A DNA stretch of 41,007 bases from Chromobacterium alticapitis (lineage in GTDB: Bacteria; Pseudomonadota; Gammaproteobacteria; Burkholderiales; Chromobacteriaceae): contig NZ_PQWB01000004.1 of the NCBI RefSeq assembly GCF_002924365.1, forward strand, positions 1 to 41,007, written 5' to 3'. The position numbers and the translations under genes were made by a program. A model generated the notes under the pieces. The model did no database searches. It worked only from the letters and a program-made list of their open reading frames with translations, and was not told where the DNA came from. Position 1 is the first letter of the stretch; every line of letters starts with the position of its first letter. Shown one piece after another: positions 1 to 8,614 of this stretch.

Positions 1-346
1 CCGCGCTGGCCATGCCGACCAGCCCGCCCGCGCCTATGCTGAGCAGCAAGGGCCCGGCCGCGCGCTTCAGCCGCGGCAGATTACCGTACAGCGGCACCGC
101 CAGCGCCACCGTGGCCGGCCCCAGCAGCAACTGGATGAAGCGCGCGCCGTTCATGTACTGCTGATAACTGCCGCCGCTGAGCCACAGCCAGGCCAACACC
201 AGCAGCACGCCCAGCAGCACCGGGTTGGCCAGCGGATGGCCGCCGCTGCGCTTATGGGCCGCCAGCGCCAGACGATACGCCAGCAAGGTGACAAACAAAC
301 CGCTCAGCGGCGAATCGAGCATGGTTTGGGGCACGGCTCCGCTCAT
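1..346 (-). CDS. lrgB: LrgB/CidB-family membrane protein (3' part missing)
   Basis: The frame starts with ATG at 346 and runs leftward off the window, so only the first about 115 residues are visible. They are hydrophobic, with several membrane segments and the family-like stretches HPLANPVLLG and LLGPATVALAVPLY. LrgB/CidB proteins work with LrgA/CidA in a holin/antiholin-like system that tunes murein hydrolase activity and autolysis, or exports small metabolites. The start codon overlaps the stop of the upstream lrgA-like gene by four bases (ATGA), so the two are translationally coupled. The assignment rests on the paired context and the conserved LLGPATVALA segment. The C-terminus and the total length cannot be judged. 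Confidence 0.88.
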   Translation of the reverse strand, partial: MSGAVPQTMLDSPLSGLFVTLLAYRLALAAHKRSGGHPLANPVLLGVLLVLAWLWLSGGSYQQYMNGARFIQLLLGPATVALAVPLYGNLPRLKRAAGPLLLSIGAGGLVGMASA

Positions 347-687
347 TGGAGCCTCCGACGCAGCAACAGTTTCAACAAGCCGCCGGTCGCCAACAGCGTG
401 AGCAGCGTGGAAACCAGCAGGATCAGGGCCAATTGCCAGCCATGCGAACGCAGCAAGGGCGAGTAAGCCATCAGCGCGCCGCCCGCCGGGATGAACAGCA
501 GAGACATGTGGCCGAGAAAACGCGGCGTCTCGCGCTGCAGCGTGGCCGGCACGCCGCGCCGCAGCCACAGCGCGGCGAACAGCAAGAGCAAACCCAGCAC
601 CGGCCCCGGCAAAGGCCAATCCAGCGCGCGCGCCAGCGCCTCGCCCAGCAATTGAAAACCCAGCAAACACAGCATCAAATCCAGCAT
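343..687 (-). CDS. lrgA: LrgA/CidA-family holin-like protein
   Basis: A 114-residue protein with about four membrane segments and the family signature LPGPVLGLLLL near residue 27, followed by GHMSLLFIPAGGALM. LrgA/CidA proteins are small holin-like inner-membrane proteins that act with LrgB/CidB on murein hydrolase export or control. I chose ATG 687 because the family normally begins just before the first membrane helix (MLDLMLCLLGFQLLGE). ATG 717 in the same frame would add ten polar residues. The gene overlaps lrgB by four bases and is divergent from ubiC, with about 100 bases between them. The family is clear; the physiological role in this organism is inferred. Confidence 0.88.
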   Translation of the reverse strand: MLDLMLCLLGFQLLGEALARALDWPLPGPVLGLLLLFAALWLRRGVPATLQRETPRFLGHMSLLFIPAGGALMAYSPLLRSHGWQLALILLVSTLLTLLATGGLLKLLLRRRLQ

Positions 688-753
688 GGCCCCGCTCCGT
701 CCAAGGTTCCGCCTCATGATAACGGCAAGGCCTGGCCGCGAACACCGCCGCAG

Positions 754-783
754 GCGACAAGCCGCGCCCGCTTTTGGCATAAT
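754..783 (+). promoter_or_regulatory. possible ubiC promoter, leaderless arrangement
   Basis: GCGACA at 754-759 and CATAAT at 778-783 are separated by 18 bases and resemble a sigma-70 promoter. The predicted transcription start falls at about 790, next to the ATG at 791. No Shine-Dalgarno sequence precedes that ATG (the bases before it are GCGCGCC). This suggests a leaderless ubiC message. It is inference from spacing only. Confidence 0.4.
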
Positions 784-790
784 GCGCGCC

Positions 791-1315
791 ATGGTTAATG
801 ATTCCCCCTGGCGCGCCGCGCCGCCCGCCCTGCCCGCCTCCCTGCTGGACTGTCTGACCGAGCCTGCCTCGCTGAGCCTGAGGCTGCAAGCCGGCGGCCG
901 CCGCTTCGCGGTATCCGTGCTGAGCCAGGGCGGCGACATCGTCCAGACCGACGAAGCCGCGCCGCTGAGCCTGCCCGAGGGCGCGCCGCTGTACGCGCGC
1001 CATGTGCTGCTGACGCTGGACGAGGTGCCGGTGGTATACGCGCGCAGCGTGGTCGCGCCATCCTGCCCGGCCTGGCTGCCAGTGCTGGAGCGCGGCAGCC
1101 GCTCCCTGGGCCTGACGCTGTTCGGCGAACTGCCGGAACTGGCGCGCGAGCCGCTGCGCTACGCGCTGCTGGCGCCCGACCACCCTCAGGCCGCCGCCGC
1201 CGCCGCAACCGAGCAAGCCGCAGCCTACCCGGCCCGCCGCTGCCGCTTCCTGCTGCATGGCGCGCCCTTGCTGCTGACCGAACTCTTCCTGCCCGCCCTG
1301 AAGGATTTGCTGTGA
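791..1315 (+). CDS. ubiC: chorismate lyase
   Basis: A protein of 174 residues matching UbiC, which converts chorismate to 4-hydroxybenzoate and pyruvate, the first committed step of ubiquinone synthesis. Recognisable parts are the N-terminal [11 protein letters not shown], the central YARSVV with a following Leu/Gly-rich stretch (SRSLGLTLF), and the C-terminal [20 protein letters not shown] typical of the family's last strand and substrate lid. The start is taken at ATG 791; ATG 782 is possible but overlaps the candidate -10 box. The stop overlaps the GTG start of ubiA by four bases (GTGA), so the two ubiquinone genes form a coupled pair as in many Proteobacteria. The family is fairly divergent in sequence, and the ubiA partner is the strongest support. 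Confidence 0.9.
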   Translation: MVNDSPWRAAPPALPASLLDCLTEPASLSLRLQAGGRRFAVSVLSQGGDIVQTDEAAPLSLPEGAPLYARHVLLTLDEVPVVYARSVVAPSCPAWLPVLERGSRSLGLTLFGELPELAREPLRYALLAPDHPQAAAAAATEQAAAYPARRCRFLLHGAPLLLTELFLPALKDLL

Positions 1316-2184
1316 TTGCTACCGCCCGGCTCCGCGACCGCTACGAGAACTACCGCCAACTGATGCGCTGGGATAAGCCCATCGGCACCCTGCTCCTGCT
1401 GTGGCCCACGCTGTGGGGGCTATGGATGGCCACCGGCGGCAAGCCGCACCTGCCCGTGGTCGCCATCTTCTGCCTGGGCACTTTCCTGATGCGCTCCGCC
1501 GGCTGCGTGATCAACGATTACGCCGACCGCGACTTCGACGCCCATGTCGCCCGCACCAGCCAACGCCCGTTCGCGCGCGGCGCGGTCAGCAAGAAAGAAG
1601 CGCTGCTGCTAGCCGCCTTCCTCGCCCTGCTGTCCTTCCTGCTGGTGCTGCCGCTGAACAATCTGACCAAGCTGCTCAGCGTGCCGGCGGTGCTGGTGGC
1701 GGCCAGCTATCCGTTCACCAAGCGCTTCTTCCCCATGCCGCAGGCCTATCTGGGCATTGCCTTTTCGTTTGGCATCCCGATGGGCTTCGCCGCCGAAACC
1801 GGGCAAGTGCCGGCGCTGGCCTGGCTGCTGCTGCTGGCCAATCTGTTCTGGGTGGTGGCCTACGACACCGCCTACGCCATAGCGGACAAGCCGGATGACC
1901 TGAAAATCGGCATCAAGACCTCGGCCATCACCATGGGCGACTACGACGTAGCCGGCGTGATGCTGTGCCATGCCGTGTTTCTGGCGCTGATGGCCGGAAT
2001 CGGCCTGCATCTGGCGCTGGCCTGGCCCTACTATCTGGGCCTGGCTGCGGCCGCCGCGCTGATAGGCCTGCAATACCGCGACATCAAGAACCGCGACCGC
2101 GCCAAGTGCTTCAAGGCCTTCCTCGACAACAACCGCGTCGGCGCGGCGCTGTTCGCCGGCCTGGTCCTCAGTTATCTGGTGTAA
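1312..2184 (+). CDS. ubiA: 4-hydroxybenzoate octaprenyltransferase
   Basis: A 290-residue integral membrane prenyltransferase that joins the polyprenyl tail to 4-hydroxybenzoate in ubiquinone synthesis. Both Asp-rich, Mg-prenyl-diphosphate motifs are present: NDYADRDFD at residues 68-76 and DKPDD at 192-196 followed by [10 protein letters not shown]. About eight hydrophobic helices are visible, and the length equals the family norm. It starts with GTG at 1312, overlapping the ubiC stop by four bases, which points to translational coupling. No terminator is obvious directly after the stop. Confidence 0.96.
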   Translation: MIATARLRDRYENYRQLMRWDKPIGTLLLLWPTLWGLWMATGGKPHLPVVAIFCLGTFLMRSAGCVINDYADRDFDAHVARTSQRPFARGAVSKKEALLLAAFLALLSFLLVLPLNNLTKLLSVPAVLVAASYPFTKRFFPMPQAYLGIAFSFGIPMGFAAETGQVPALAWLLLLANLFWVVAYDTAYAIADKPDDLKIGIKTSAITMGDYDVAGVMLCHAVFLALMAGIGLHLALAWPYYLGLAAAAALIGLQYRDIKNRDRAKCFKAFLDNNRVGAALFAGLVLSYLV

Positions 2185-2324
2185 ACGACCCGCATATGCC
2201 ATTTACAAAAAATGCCCCGCGCGGATGGCAACTTCCTGACTTGTCCCCTATCTGAACAAGGTCGGGCCCGACCCGATGGCGCCATTCGCCAATACCAATC
2301 AGTCACAACAGGAAGGTAAACATC

Positions 2325-2528
2325 ATGAAGAAACTGATGGCTGCTCTGATCGCTGCTGCTTTCGCAGGCTCCGCTTTCGCCGCTCCGGCCGCCTCCGCTC
2401 CGGCCGCCGAGAAGAAGATGGAACACAAGGCAGAACACAAGAAGTCGCACCACAAGAAGGAACACAAGAAGCACGCGTCCGGCGCGGCTCATGAGAAGCA
2501 CCACAAGGCTGCTTCCGCCGCCAAGTAA
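2325..2528 (+). CDS. small exported Lys/His-rich protein
   Basis: A 67-residue protein with a clear Sec signal peptide (MKK, hydrophobic core, AFA cleavage site near residue 19). The short mature part carries about twelve Lys and nine His, arranged as repeated EHKK/HHKK units, plus Ala-rich ends. The start has a strong ribosome site (AGGAAGG, seven bases before ATG) and the gene is followed by a good terminator, so it is a single-gene unit. Composition resembles periplasmic basic or acid-shock-like peptides, and the His content could bind metals, but I do not recognise a defined family. Its role in the envelope is inferred from the signal peptide only. Confidence 0.8.
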   Translation: MKKLMAALIAAAFAGSAFAAPAASAPAAEKKMEHKAEHKKSHHKKEHKKHASGAAHEKHHKAASAAK

Positions 2529-2542
2529 GCCTGGCCGTGATG

Positions 2543-2570
2543 AAAAAAAGCTCCCGCAAGGGAGCTTTTT
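2543..2570. terminator. bidirectional intrinsic terminator
   Basis: A stem AGCTCCC/GGGAGCT with a four-base loop is flanked by seven A on the left and five T on the right. It can end the small exported gene on the plus strand and the anchored hypothetical gene on the minus strand. Confidence 0.9.
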
Positions 2571-2587
2571 GCATGATGGCCGACGCC

Positions 2588-3022
2588 TCAGCGCGCCACG
2601 CTGAATGGCAGCGCATACGCCGCCTTGCCTAGTTTGAGCTCCACCAGCCAGGCCCGGCTGCCGCTGACGCACATGGGCAAGGTCACCCTGGCCTGCCAGC
2701 CCGCCCCGTCTCGCACGAAGGTGTAGCGGTTGAAGCCCATATCCATGTCCGCCATGGTGAAGTCCGCTGTCGGCGCCTCATCCGCCGCCACGCCAGCCAA
2801 GCGGATCACAAACGGTTTGCCATGCTCCGGCAAGCTGTCGAAGCTCAAGCCACCGCCGCCCGGCAAGGCGCAGCTGCCGCGCGCGATGTCGCAAACCAGC
2901 TTGTGCGCCGGCTGCGCCACCGGCTTGTGGCTCAGATACCAGACGATCAGGCCGGCCTTGATCGCGCCGAACACGATCAGCGCCACGCCCAGAAACAATA
3001 ATTTGCGCTGCTTGGCCGTCAT
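2588..3022 (-). CDS. membrane-anchored hypothetical protein
   Basis: A 144-residue protein with one N-terminal membrane segment at about residues 8-30 (LLFLGVALIVFGAIKAGLIVWYL) and a periplasmic remainder holding three cysteines (VCDIARGSC near residues 44-50 and MCVSG near 117). The even sequence reads like an immunoglobulin-like or beta-sandwich domain, but I do not recognise the family. It begins inside the stop of the Nudix-ThiE gene (four-base ATGA overlap), so it is the last gene of that leftward unit, just before the bidirectional terminator. The cysteines could form a disulfide. Function unknown. Confidence 0.75.
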   Translation of the reverse strand: MTAKQRKLLFLGVALIVFGAIKAGLIVWYLSHKPVAQPAHKLVCDIARGSCALPGGGGLSFDSLPEHGKPFVIRLAGVAADEAPTADFTMADMDMGFNRYTFVRDGAGWQARVTLPMCVSGSRAWLVELKLGKAAYALPFSVAR

Positions 3023-3951
3023 CGCCAGGCTCCGCGCATCCAGGCCACGCCATGCGCGCCATGCGCACGCGCCGCGGCTAAATCAGCCAGCGACAGGCCG
3101 CCCAGCGCGTACACCGGCACGGGCACCTCGCCCGCCAGCACGGCGGCGAAACCATCCCAGCCCAAAGGCGGCAGGCCCGGATGGCTGGCGGTGGCGGCCA
3201 CATGGCCCAGCAGCGCGTAATCCAGGCCCAACTCTCCAGCCCTGGCCAAATCGGCCGCGCCATGAATGGACGCGCCCACCCAGGCAAAGTCGGGCCGCGT
3301 TTCCTGCGCGTGCAGCCGCGCGCCGTTAAGATGCACGCCGTCCACCGGCCAGTCCGCGCACCAGGCCGGATCGGCATTGACCAGCAGCTTGCCGCCGTAG
3401 CCATGGACGACCTCGGCCGCCTGCGCGACGAAATCGCCCAGTTGCTCGCGGCTCATCTCCGGCTCGCGCACTTGCACCATGGGCCACTGCTTCACGCGCA
3501 TGCCCTCCAGCTGCGCCGCCACGCCGATTTCATGCGCGCAGCTGATGGCGTAGCCGTCCGGCAATTCCAATGATTTCAGAATGTGGCCATTGGCCGGCAG
3601 CATGGGCTCCACCGTCAGGCAGCCCGGCGTCTGCCAGGCGAAGGCCTGACCCTCGCGCGGCTGCGGCTCGCCGCCCCAGCTCCAGATGCGGAAGAAGCGC
3701 AGATAGACCGAGGCGTGCTCGTAATGATGGATCTTGGTCAGCCATGGCGTGGCTGAGGTCACGGCTATGCCCATTTCCTCGGCGAATTCCCGCTTGAGCG
3801 CGGCCAGATGCGTCTCGCCCGGCTCCACCTTGCCGCCGGGAAACTCCCAGTAGCCCGCATAAGGTTTGCCCTCGGGACGGCTGCCCAGCATGAAAGTCCC
3901 GTCCGGCCGCATCAGCGCGCCGGCCACCACGTCTATGATCTTGTTGCTCAT
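3019..3951 (-). CDS. Nudix hydrolase fused to a ThiE/TenI-like domain
   Basis: A 310-residue two-domain protein. Residues about 1-130 are a MutT-type Nudix domain with an intact Nudix box: GGKVEPGETHLAALKREFAEE, in which the G, E, REF.EE positions are all kept. MutT enzymes clear 8-oxo-dGTP and related nucleotides to prevent mutation. Residues about 135-310 form a TIM-barrel domain of the thiamine-phosphate synthase/TenI type (GVHLNGARLHA, GASIHGAADLARA, YALLGHV, PVYALGG). This fusion is known in beta- and gamma-proteobacteria. Whether the second domain is catalytic is unclear. I chose ATG 3951 since it begins exactly where MutT proteins do; an in-frame ATG at 4050 would overlap the neighbour's coding end. 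Confidence 0.9.
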   Translation of the reverse strand: MSNKIIDVVAGALMRPDGTFMLGSRPEGKPYAGYWEFPGGKVEPGETHLAALKREFAEEMGIAVTSATPWLTKIHHYEHASVYLRFFRIWSWGGEPQPREGQAFAWQTPGCLTVEPMLPANGHILKSLELPDGYAISCAHEIGVAAQLEGMRVKQWPMVQVREPEMSREQLGDFVAQAAEVVHGYGGKLLVNADPAWCADWPVDGVHLNGARLHAQETRPDFAWVGASIHGAADLARAGELGLDYALLGHVAATASHPGLPPLGWDGFAAVLAGEVPVPVYALGGLSLADLAAARAHGAHGVAWMRGAWR

Positions 3952-4018
3952 GCGATTTTGTCTTGATTGCGCAGGCCGCCACCTTAACAGCTTGGGAGAC
4001 GGGCAGCCAGCCGCTTGC

Positions 4019-4906
4019 TCAATCCTTGCGCTTGCTCTTGCCAGCTCCATGCGCCAACCCCTCGCTGCCCGCCCACTGGCAGGCGAACTGCCAGGCCACG
4101 CGGCCGGAGCGGCTGCCGCGCGCCAGGCTCCACTGCAGCGCCGCGCGCTCGGCCTTGGCCCCGTATTTGATGCCGAAATGAGCGAGCCAACCCTTGACCG
4201 CGGCGAGATAAGCCTCTTGATCGAAGGGGTAGAAGGACAGCCACAGGCCGAAACGGTCGGACAGCGATACTTTCTCTTCTATCGCCTCCCCCGGATGGAT
4301 TTCGCCGTCGCGCAGCCAGCCCTCGCGGTTTTCGCTCATCTGCTCAGGCAACAGGTGGCGGCGATTCGATGTCGCGTACACCAAAAGATTGTCGCAGCGG
4401 CGCGAGAGGCCGCCGTCCAGCGCGCTCTTCAGCGCCTTGTAGCCGGCATCGCCCTGCTCGAAGGACAGATCGTCGCAATACAGGATGAAGCGCTCCGCGC
4501 GGCCGGCCAGCAGTTCCACCAGTTGCGGCAGGTCCGCCAGATGCTCGCGGTCTATCTCGATCAAGCGCAGCCGGTCTCGACCAAACACGGGCAGCAACGC
4601 CTTCACCAGGGACGACTTGCCGGTGCCGCGCGCGCCGGTCAGCAAGACATTATTGGCCGGCAGGCCGGCGACGAACTGGCGGGTATTGGCCAGCAGCTGA
4701 TCGCGCTGCGCGTCCACGCAGGCCAGCTTATCCATCTCCACCGCGTGCGGCTCATGCACCGCCTCCAACCAACCCGCCAATCCCTGGCGGTGCCAGCGGA
4801 AGGCCTGAGCGCTCCAGTCCGGCTCGCGCTTGGGCGGCGGCAGCATCGGTTCTATCCGGGCCAGCGCCGCTTCGGCGCGGCGCAAGAAATCCTGCAAAGC
4901 ATCCAT
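4019..4906 (-). CDS. DUF815-family AAA ATPase
   Basis: A 295-residue ATP-binding protein of the DUF815 family. The Walker A loop GARGTGKSS lies at residues 91-99, a Walker B-like ILYCDDLSF near 140-148, and the family hallmark YATSNRRHL after it (sensor-1 region). An Arg/Lys-rich tail (KSKRKD) ends the protein. Family members are single-AAA proteins of unknown client; a role in loading or remodelling a macromolecule is a guess. The ATG at 4906 lies nine bases from a MITE-like element whose end (CGGGG on the minus strand) appears to supply the ribosome site. Confidence 0.88.
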   Translation of the reverse strand: MDALQDFLRRAEAALARIEPMLPPPKREPDWSAQAFRWHRQGLAGWLEAVHEPHAVEMDKLACVDAQRDQLLANTRQFVAGLPANNVLLTGARGTGKSSLVKALLPVFGRDRLRLIEIDREHLADLPQLVELLAGRAERFILYCDDLSFEQGDAGYKALKSALDGGLSRRCDNLLVYATSNRRHLLPEQMSENREGWLRDGEIHPGEAIEEKVSLSDRFGLWLSFYPFDQEAYLAAVKGWLAHFGIKYGAKAERAALQWSLARGSRSGRVAWQFACQWAGSEGLAHGAGKSKRKD

Positions 4907-4914
4907 TCGACATC

Positions 4915-5043
4915 CCCGTAGGGCGGGCAGTCCCTTGGGCCTTGCCCGCGTCGACCATGATGGCGGCGGCGCGACGCCATAGCCACTCGCCAGGCCATCT
5001 AAAGCAAAAGCGCGGGCAAGGCCTGTGGCCTGCCCGCCCTACG
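4915..5043. repeat. MITE-like foldback element, copy 1
   Basis: A 129-base element whose outer about 33 bases at each end are near-perfect inverted repeats (GTAGGGCGGGCAG and GGCCTTGCCCGCG blocks on the left, their complements on the right), around a loop of about 60 bases. The four bases CATC directly precede (4911-4914) and directly follow (5044-5047) the element, which looks like a target-site duplication. There is no coding capacity, so it would be a non-autonomous element moved in trans. It sits immediately before the DUF815 ATPase start. Confidence 0.8.
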
Positions 5044-5050
5044 CATCGCG

Positions 5051-5072
5051 TGGGCAAATCACGACTTGCCCA
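5051..5072. repeat. short hairpin between the two MITE copies
   Basis: TGGGCAA at 5051-5057 and TTGCCCA at 5066-5072 are perfect complements around an eight-base loop. The hairpin lies in the 47 bases that separate the two foldback elements. It may be a remnant of a further element or a separate structured site. Confidence 0.5.
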
Positions 5073-5090
5073 TCCTGCGCCTCACCAACC

Positions 5091-5218
5091 CCCGTAGGGC
5101 GGGCAGGCCTTTGGGCCTTGCCCGCGTCGACCATGATGGCGGCGGCGCGACGCCATAGCCACTCGCCTGGCCATCAAAGCAAAAGCGCGGGCAAGGCCTC
5201 CGGCCTGCCCGCCCTGCG
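5091..5218. repeat. MITE-like foldback element, copy 2
   Basis: A 128-base near-identical direct copy of the element at 4915-5043, differing at a handful of positions including one missing base (CCATCAAAGC instead of CCATCTAAAGC). The same inverted arms are present. I see no matching four-base duplication at its flanks. Together with copy 1 it fills almost the whole 335-base space between the HAD gene (ends 5242) and the ATPase gene (starts 4906); nothing else is seen there. Confidence 0.8.
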
Positions 5219-5241
5219 CGTCATACCGCTGCCGGAAAAAC

Positions 5242-5931
5242 TCAATCGCGCAGCGAGATCACCGGCCAGCCATGTTCTTCGGCATAAGCCCGCAGCTTAT
5301 CGTCGGCGTCCACCGCCACCGGGTGGTCCACCAGCTTCATCAGCGGCAGATCGTTGTGCGAGTCGCTGTAAAAGAAGCTTTCGGCATAGCTGTCCCAGCC
5401 TTCGCCGCGCTCGGCCAGCCATTGCTCGATGCGAGTGATCTTGCCTTCCTTGAAGCTCAAGACGCCGGAGGGACGGCCGGTGAAGTTGCCGTCGCCGTCT
5501 TCTTCCAGCTCGATGGCGATCAAGTGCTCCACGCCCAGTTCGCGCGCGATCGGCCCGGTGATGAAGCGGTTGGTCGCGGTGATGATGACGATCTCGTCGC
5601 CCTCGGCCCGATGGGCGGCCAGGCGCTCGCGCGCCTTGTTCGGAATCAGCGGCTTGATGTGGTTTTCCAGATAGTCCGCGTGCAGCTCGTCCAGCTCATG
5701 GCGGGAGAAACGCGTCAGCGGCGCCAGGATGAAGGCCAGGTACTCGCCCATGTCCAGCGTGCCGTTCTGGTACTGGCTGTAGAAATAGGTATTGCGCTCG
5801 TCGTACTGGGCGGCGTCCAGAATGCCGCGCTTGATCAGAAAGCGCGGCCATTCGAAGTCGGAGTCGCCGGCGATCAGGGTGTGGTCGAGGTCGAACAGGG
5901 CAAGCCTGCGTTTAGCGGTGGATGTGCTCAT
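5242..5931 (-). CDS. HAD-IB family phosphatase (phosphoserine-phosphatase-like)
   Basis: A 229-residue haloacid-dehalogenase hydrolase. Motif I is FDLDHTLIAGDSD (nucleophile and general acid Asp near residues 14 and 16), motif II IITATN (residue about 119), a Lys in FKEGKI, and motif III YSDSHNDLPLM. The subclass IB arrangement, with an alpha-helical cap after motif I, fits phosphoserine/histidinol-phosphate-type phosphomonoesterases; the exact substrate is unknown. The ATG overlaps the stop of hda by four bases, a pairing I recall from other beta-proteobacteria. It is the last gene of the leftward hda unit. Confidence 0.9.
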   Translation of the reverse strand: MSTSTAKRRLALFDLDHTLIAGDSDFEWPRFLIKRGILDAAQYDERNTYFYSQYQNGTLDMGEYLAFILAPLTRFSRHELDELHADYLENHIKPLIPNKARERLAAHRAEGDEIVIITATNRFITGPIARELGVEHLIAIELEEDGDGNFTGRPSGVLSFKEGKITRIEQWLAERGEGWDSYAESFFYSDSHNDLPLMKLVDHPVAVDADDKLRAYAEEHGWPVISLRD

Positions 5932-6602
5932 GATTCCGTGGGGGCGGTTTGCAAAATGTTTTTCACCAGCGGCACCGTGATCGGGCGCCGCAGCGCCAGC
6001 GAATAGCGGTCCAGCATGTCTATCATCGAAATCAGGCTGGTCAGGTCGCGCCGCCAGTGGGTGAGCAGATAGCGGTAGACGTCGTCCGGGATGGACAGCT
6101 GGCGATTGGCGGCGTGGCTGCGCAAGGCGGCCAGCTTGTCGTCGTCGGACAGCGCCTTCACTTCCAGCACCAGACCCCAGCCCAGGCGGGTGCGCAGATC
6201 GTCGCGCACGGACAGCGCCACCGGCGGCTTGCGTCCCGCCATCAACAGGCGGCCCTCGCCGCCCTCCTTCAGCGAGTTGTAGAAGGAGAACAGCATGATC
6301 TGGTCGTCCGGCGCCAGGTCGTCCACGTGATCGACGGCGATGAAGCTGGCCTCGCGCGCGAAGTCCGGCAGATGGTCGCCTTTGCCGTCCAGGTAAATGG
6401 CGGCGCGGCCCAACCGCTCGGCGTGGGCGATCCAGGCTTGCAATAAATGCGTTTTGCCGCAACCGGGCTCGCCCCATAGATAGATGAAGCGTTCGCCTTC
6501 GGTGGCGGTCAGGGCGGTGATCACCTCGCGGTTGCGCTCGGCCAGGAAATTGTCGAAGGCCGGCAGCGGCGTAGGCGTGAGATCGAGTACGAGCTGGTCC
6601 AA
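5928..6602 (-). CDS. hda: DnaA regulatory inactivator Hda
   Basis: A DnaA-domain-III-like AAA+ protein of about 224 residues. Hda, bound to the DNA-loaded sliding clamp, stimulates ATP hydrolysis by DnaA and prevents re-initiation. Walker A GEPGCGKTH is at residues 44-52, with VDHVDDL as Walker B and a sensor-2-type RRDLTSL near the C-terminus. I chose a TTG start at 6602: it puts QLVLDL at residues 3-8, matching the clamp-binding QLxLxL motif at the tip of Hda proteins. Longer in-frame starts (ATG 6698, ATG 6851) would bury this motif. No strong ribosome site precedes the TTG, so the start remains moderately sure. Divergent from purM. Confidence 0.9.
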   Translation of the reverse strand: MDQLVLDLTPTPLPAFDNFLAERNREVITALTATEGERFIYLWGEPGCGKTHLLQAWIAHAERLGRAAIYLDGKGDHLPDFAREASFIAVDHVDDLAPDDQIMLFSFYNSLKEGGEGRLLMAGRKPPVALSVRDDLRTRLGWGLVLEVKALSDDDKLAALRSHAANRQLSIPDDVYRYLLTHWRRDLTSLISMIDMLDRYSLALRRPITVPLVKNILQTAPTES

Positions 6603-6767
6603 GTTTACGGTGCGGCGTTGCGTGCTGACATCAATAAGAGCGATTTTACGACGATACGGCCCATCGTTGGAACCGCCATTTTCCCAAGCAAGAATCATGA
6701 CAAATTCAAATCGGCGCAGCGCAGCAAATTCGCCGCCGTTTACCCAGCCTTTTTGCCATTTTTCAGT

Positions 6768-6798
6768 TAAAATACAGTGCTTTCGCACCGGCGAAAGC
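6768..6798 (+). promoter_or_regulatory. purM upstream region: -10-like box and perfect hairpin
   Basis: In the 238 bases between hda and purM, TAAAAT at 6768-6773 is a -10-like hexamer without a matching -35 at 16-18 bases. Just after it, GCTTTCGC and GCGAAAGC (6779-6798) form a perfect eight-base stem with an ACCG loop. There is no T-run, so it is not a terminator. It may be a 5' mRNA hairpin or an operator. No PurR-type box was recognised. Confidence 0.35.
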
Positions 6799-6840
6799 TT
6801 GATGTAAAAATATTTCAAGTTTGCAGAAAGCGAGATTATC

Positions 6841-7878
<1,038 letters not shown>

Positions 7879-7901
7879 GGCTGAGCCGCAGCTAGCCCAA
7901 C

Positions 7902-7935
7902 GCGCCGCTGGCCCTGCCGGCGGCGCTTGTTTTTT
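7902..7935 (+). terminator. terminator-like hairpin after purM
   Basis: GCGCCGC at 7902-7908 can pair with GCGGCGC at 7920-7926, followed by a run ending in six T. It would limit read-through from purM into purN and suggests that purN has its own promoter in the short gap or depends on partial read-through. Confidence 0.65.
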
Positions 7936-7972
7936 GGCCCATGCCAAAGTGAATATCGACAATCATCGGCAT

Positions 7973-8614
7973 ATGAAAAACATCGTCATCCTGATTTCCG
8001 GCCGCGGCTCCAATATGCAGGCCATCGTCAACGCCGCCATTCCTGGCGCCCGCATCGCCGCGGTGATTGCCAACCGCCCGGACGCGGCCGGCCTGGCCTG
8101 GGCCGCTGAGCGCGGCATCGCCGCCGTGGCGCTTGACCACAAAGCCTACGCCAGCCGCGAGGCCTTCGACGCCGCGCTGGCCGAGGCGATAGACGCCCAC
8201 GAGGCGGACCTGGTGGTGCTGGCCGGCTTCATGCGCATCCTGAGCGAAGGCTTCACCGCCCGCTACGAAGGCCGCATGCTGAACATCCATCCTTCGCTAT
8301 TGCCATCCTTCCCCGGCCTGCACACGCACGAGCGCGCGCTGGAAATGGGCTGCAAACTGGCCGGATGCACGGTACACTTCGTCACCGCCGCGCTGGACCA
8401 CGGCCCCATCGTCTCGCAAGGGGCGATCAACGTGCTGGACGACGACACCCCGGACAGCCTGGCCGCGCGCGTATTGAAACTGGAGCACCAGCTGTACCCG
8501 GAAGCGGTTCGCCGCTTCGTCGCCGGCGACATCGCCATCGTAGACGGCAAAGTGGCCAGCGGCCCTGCCGCAGCGGCCAGCCTGCTGTCGCCCGCCCCCG
8601 TCGCCAAGGATTAA
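7973..8614 (+). CDS. purN: phosphoribosylglycinamide formyltransferase
   Basis: A 213-residue GAR transformylase, which transfers a formyl group from 10-formyl-tetrahydrofolate to GAR in purine synthesis. The N-terminal ILISGRGSNMQAI binds phosphate. The catalytic Asn and His sit in NIHPSLLPSFPG, and the catalytic Asp in the later TAALDHGPIVSQ. The ATG at 7973 gives the family's usual N-terminus; a longer frame from 7934 adds unrelated residues. The stop codon at 8612-8614 directly abuts the ATG of the DUF3108 gene, so these are co-transcribed. Confidence 0.96.
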   Translation: MKNIVILISGRGSNMQAIVNAAIPGARIAAVIANRPDAAGLAWAAERGIAAVALDHKAYASREAFDAALAEAIDAHEADLVVLAGFMRILSEGFTARYEGRMLNIHPSLLPSFPGLHTHERALEMGCKLAGCTVHFVTAALDHGPIVSQGAINVLDDDTPDSLAARVLKLEHQLYPEAVRRFVAGDIAIVDGKVASGPAAAASLLSPAPVAKD

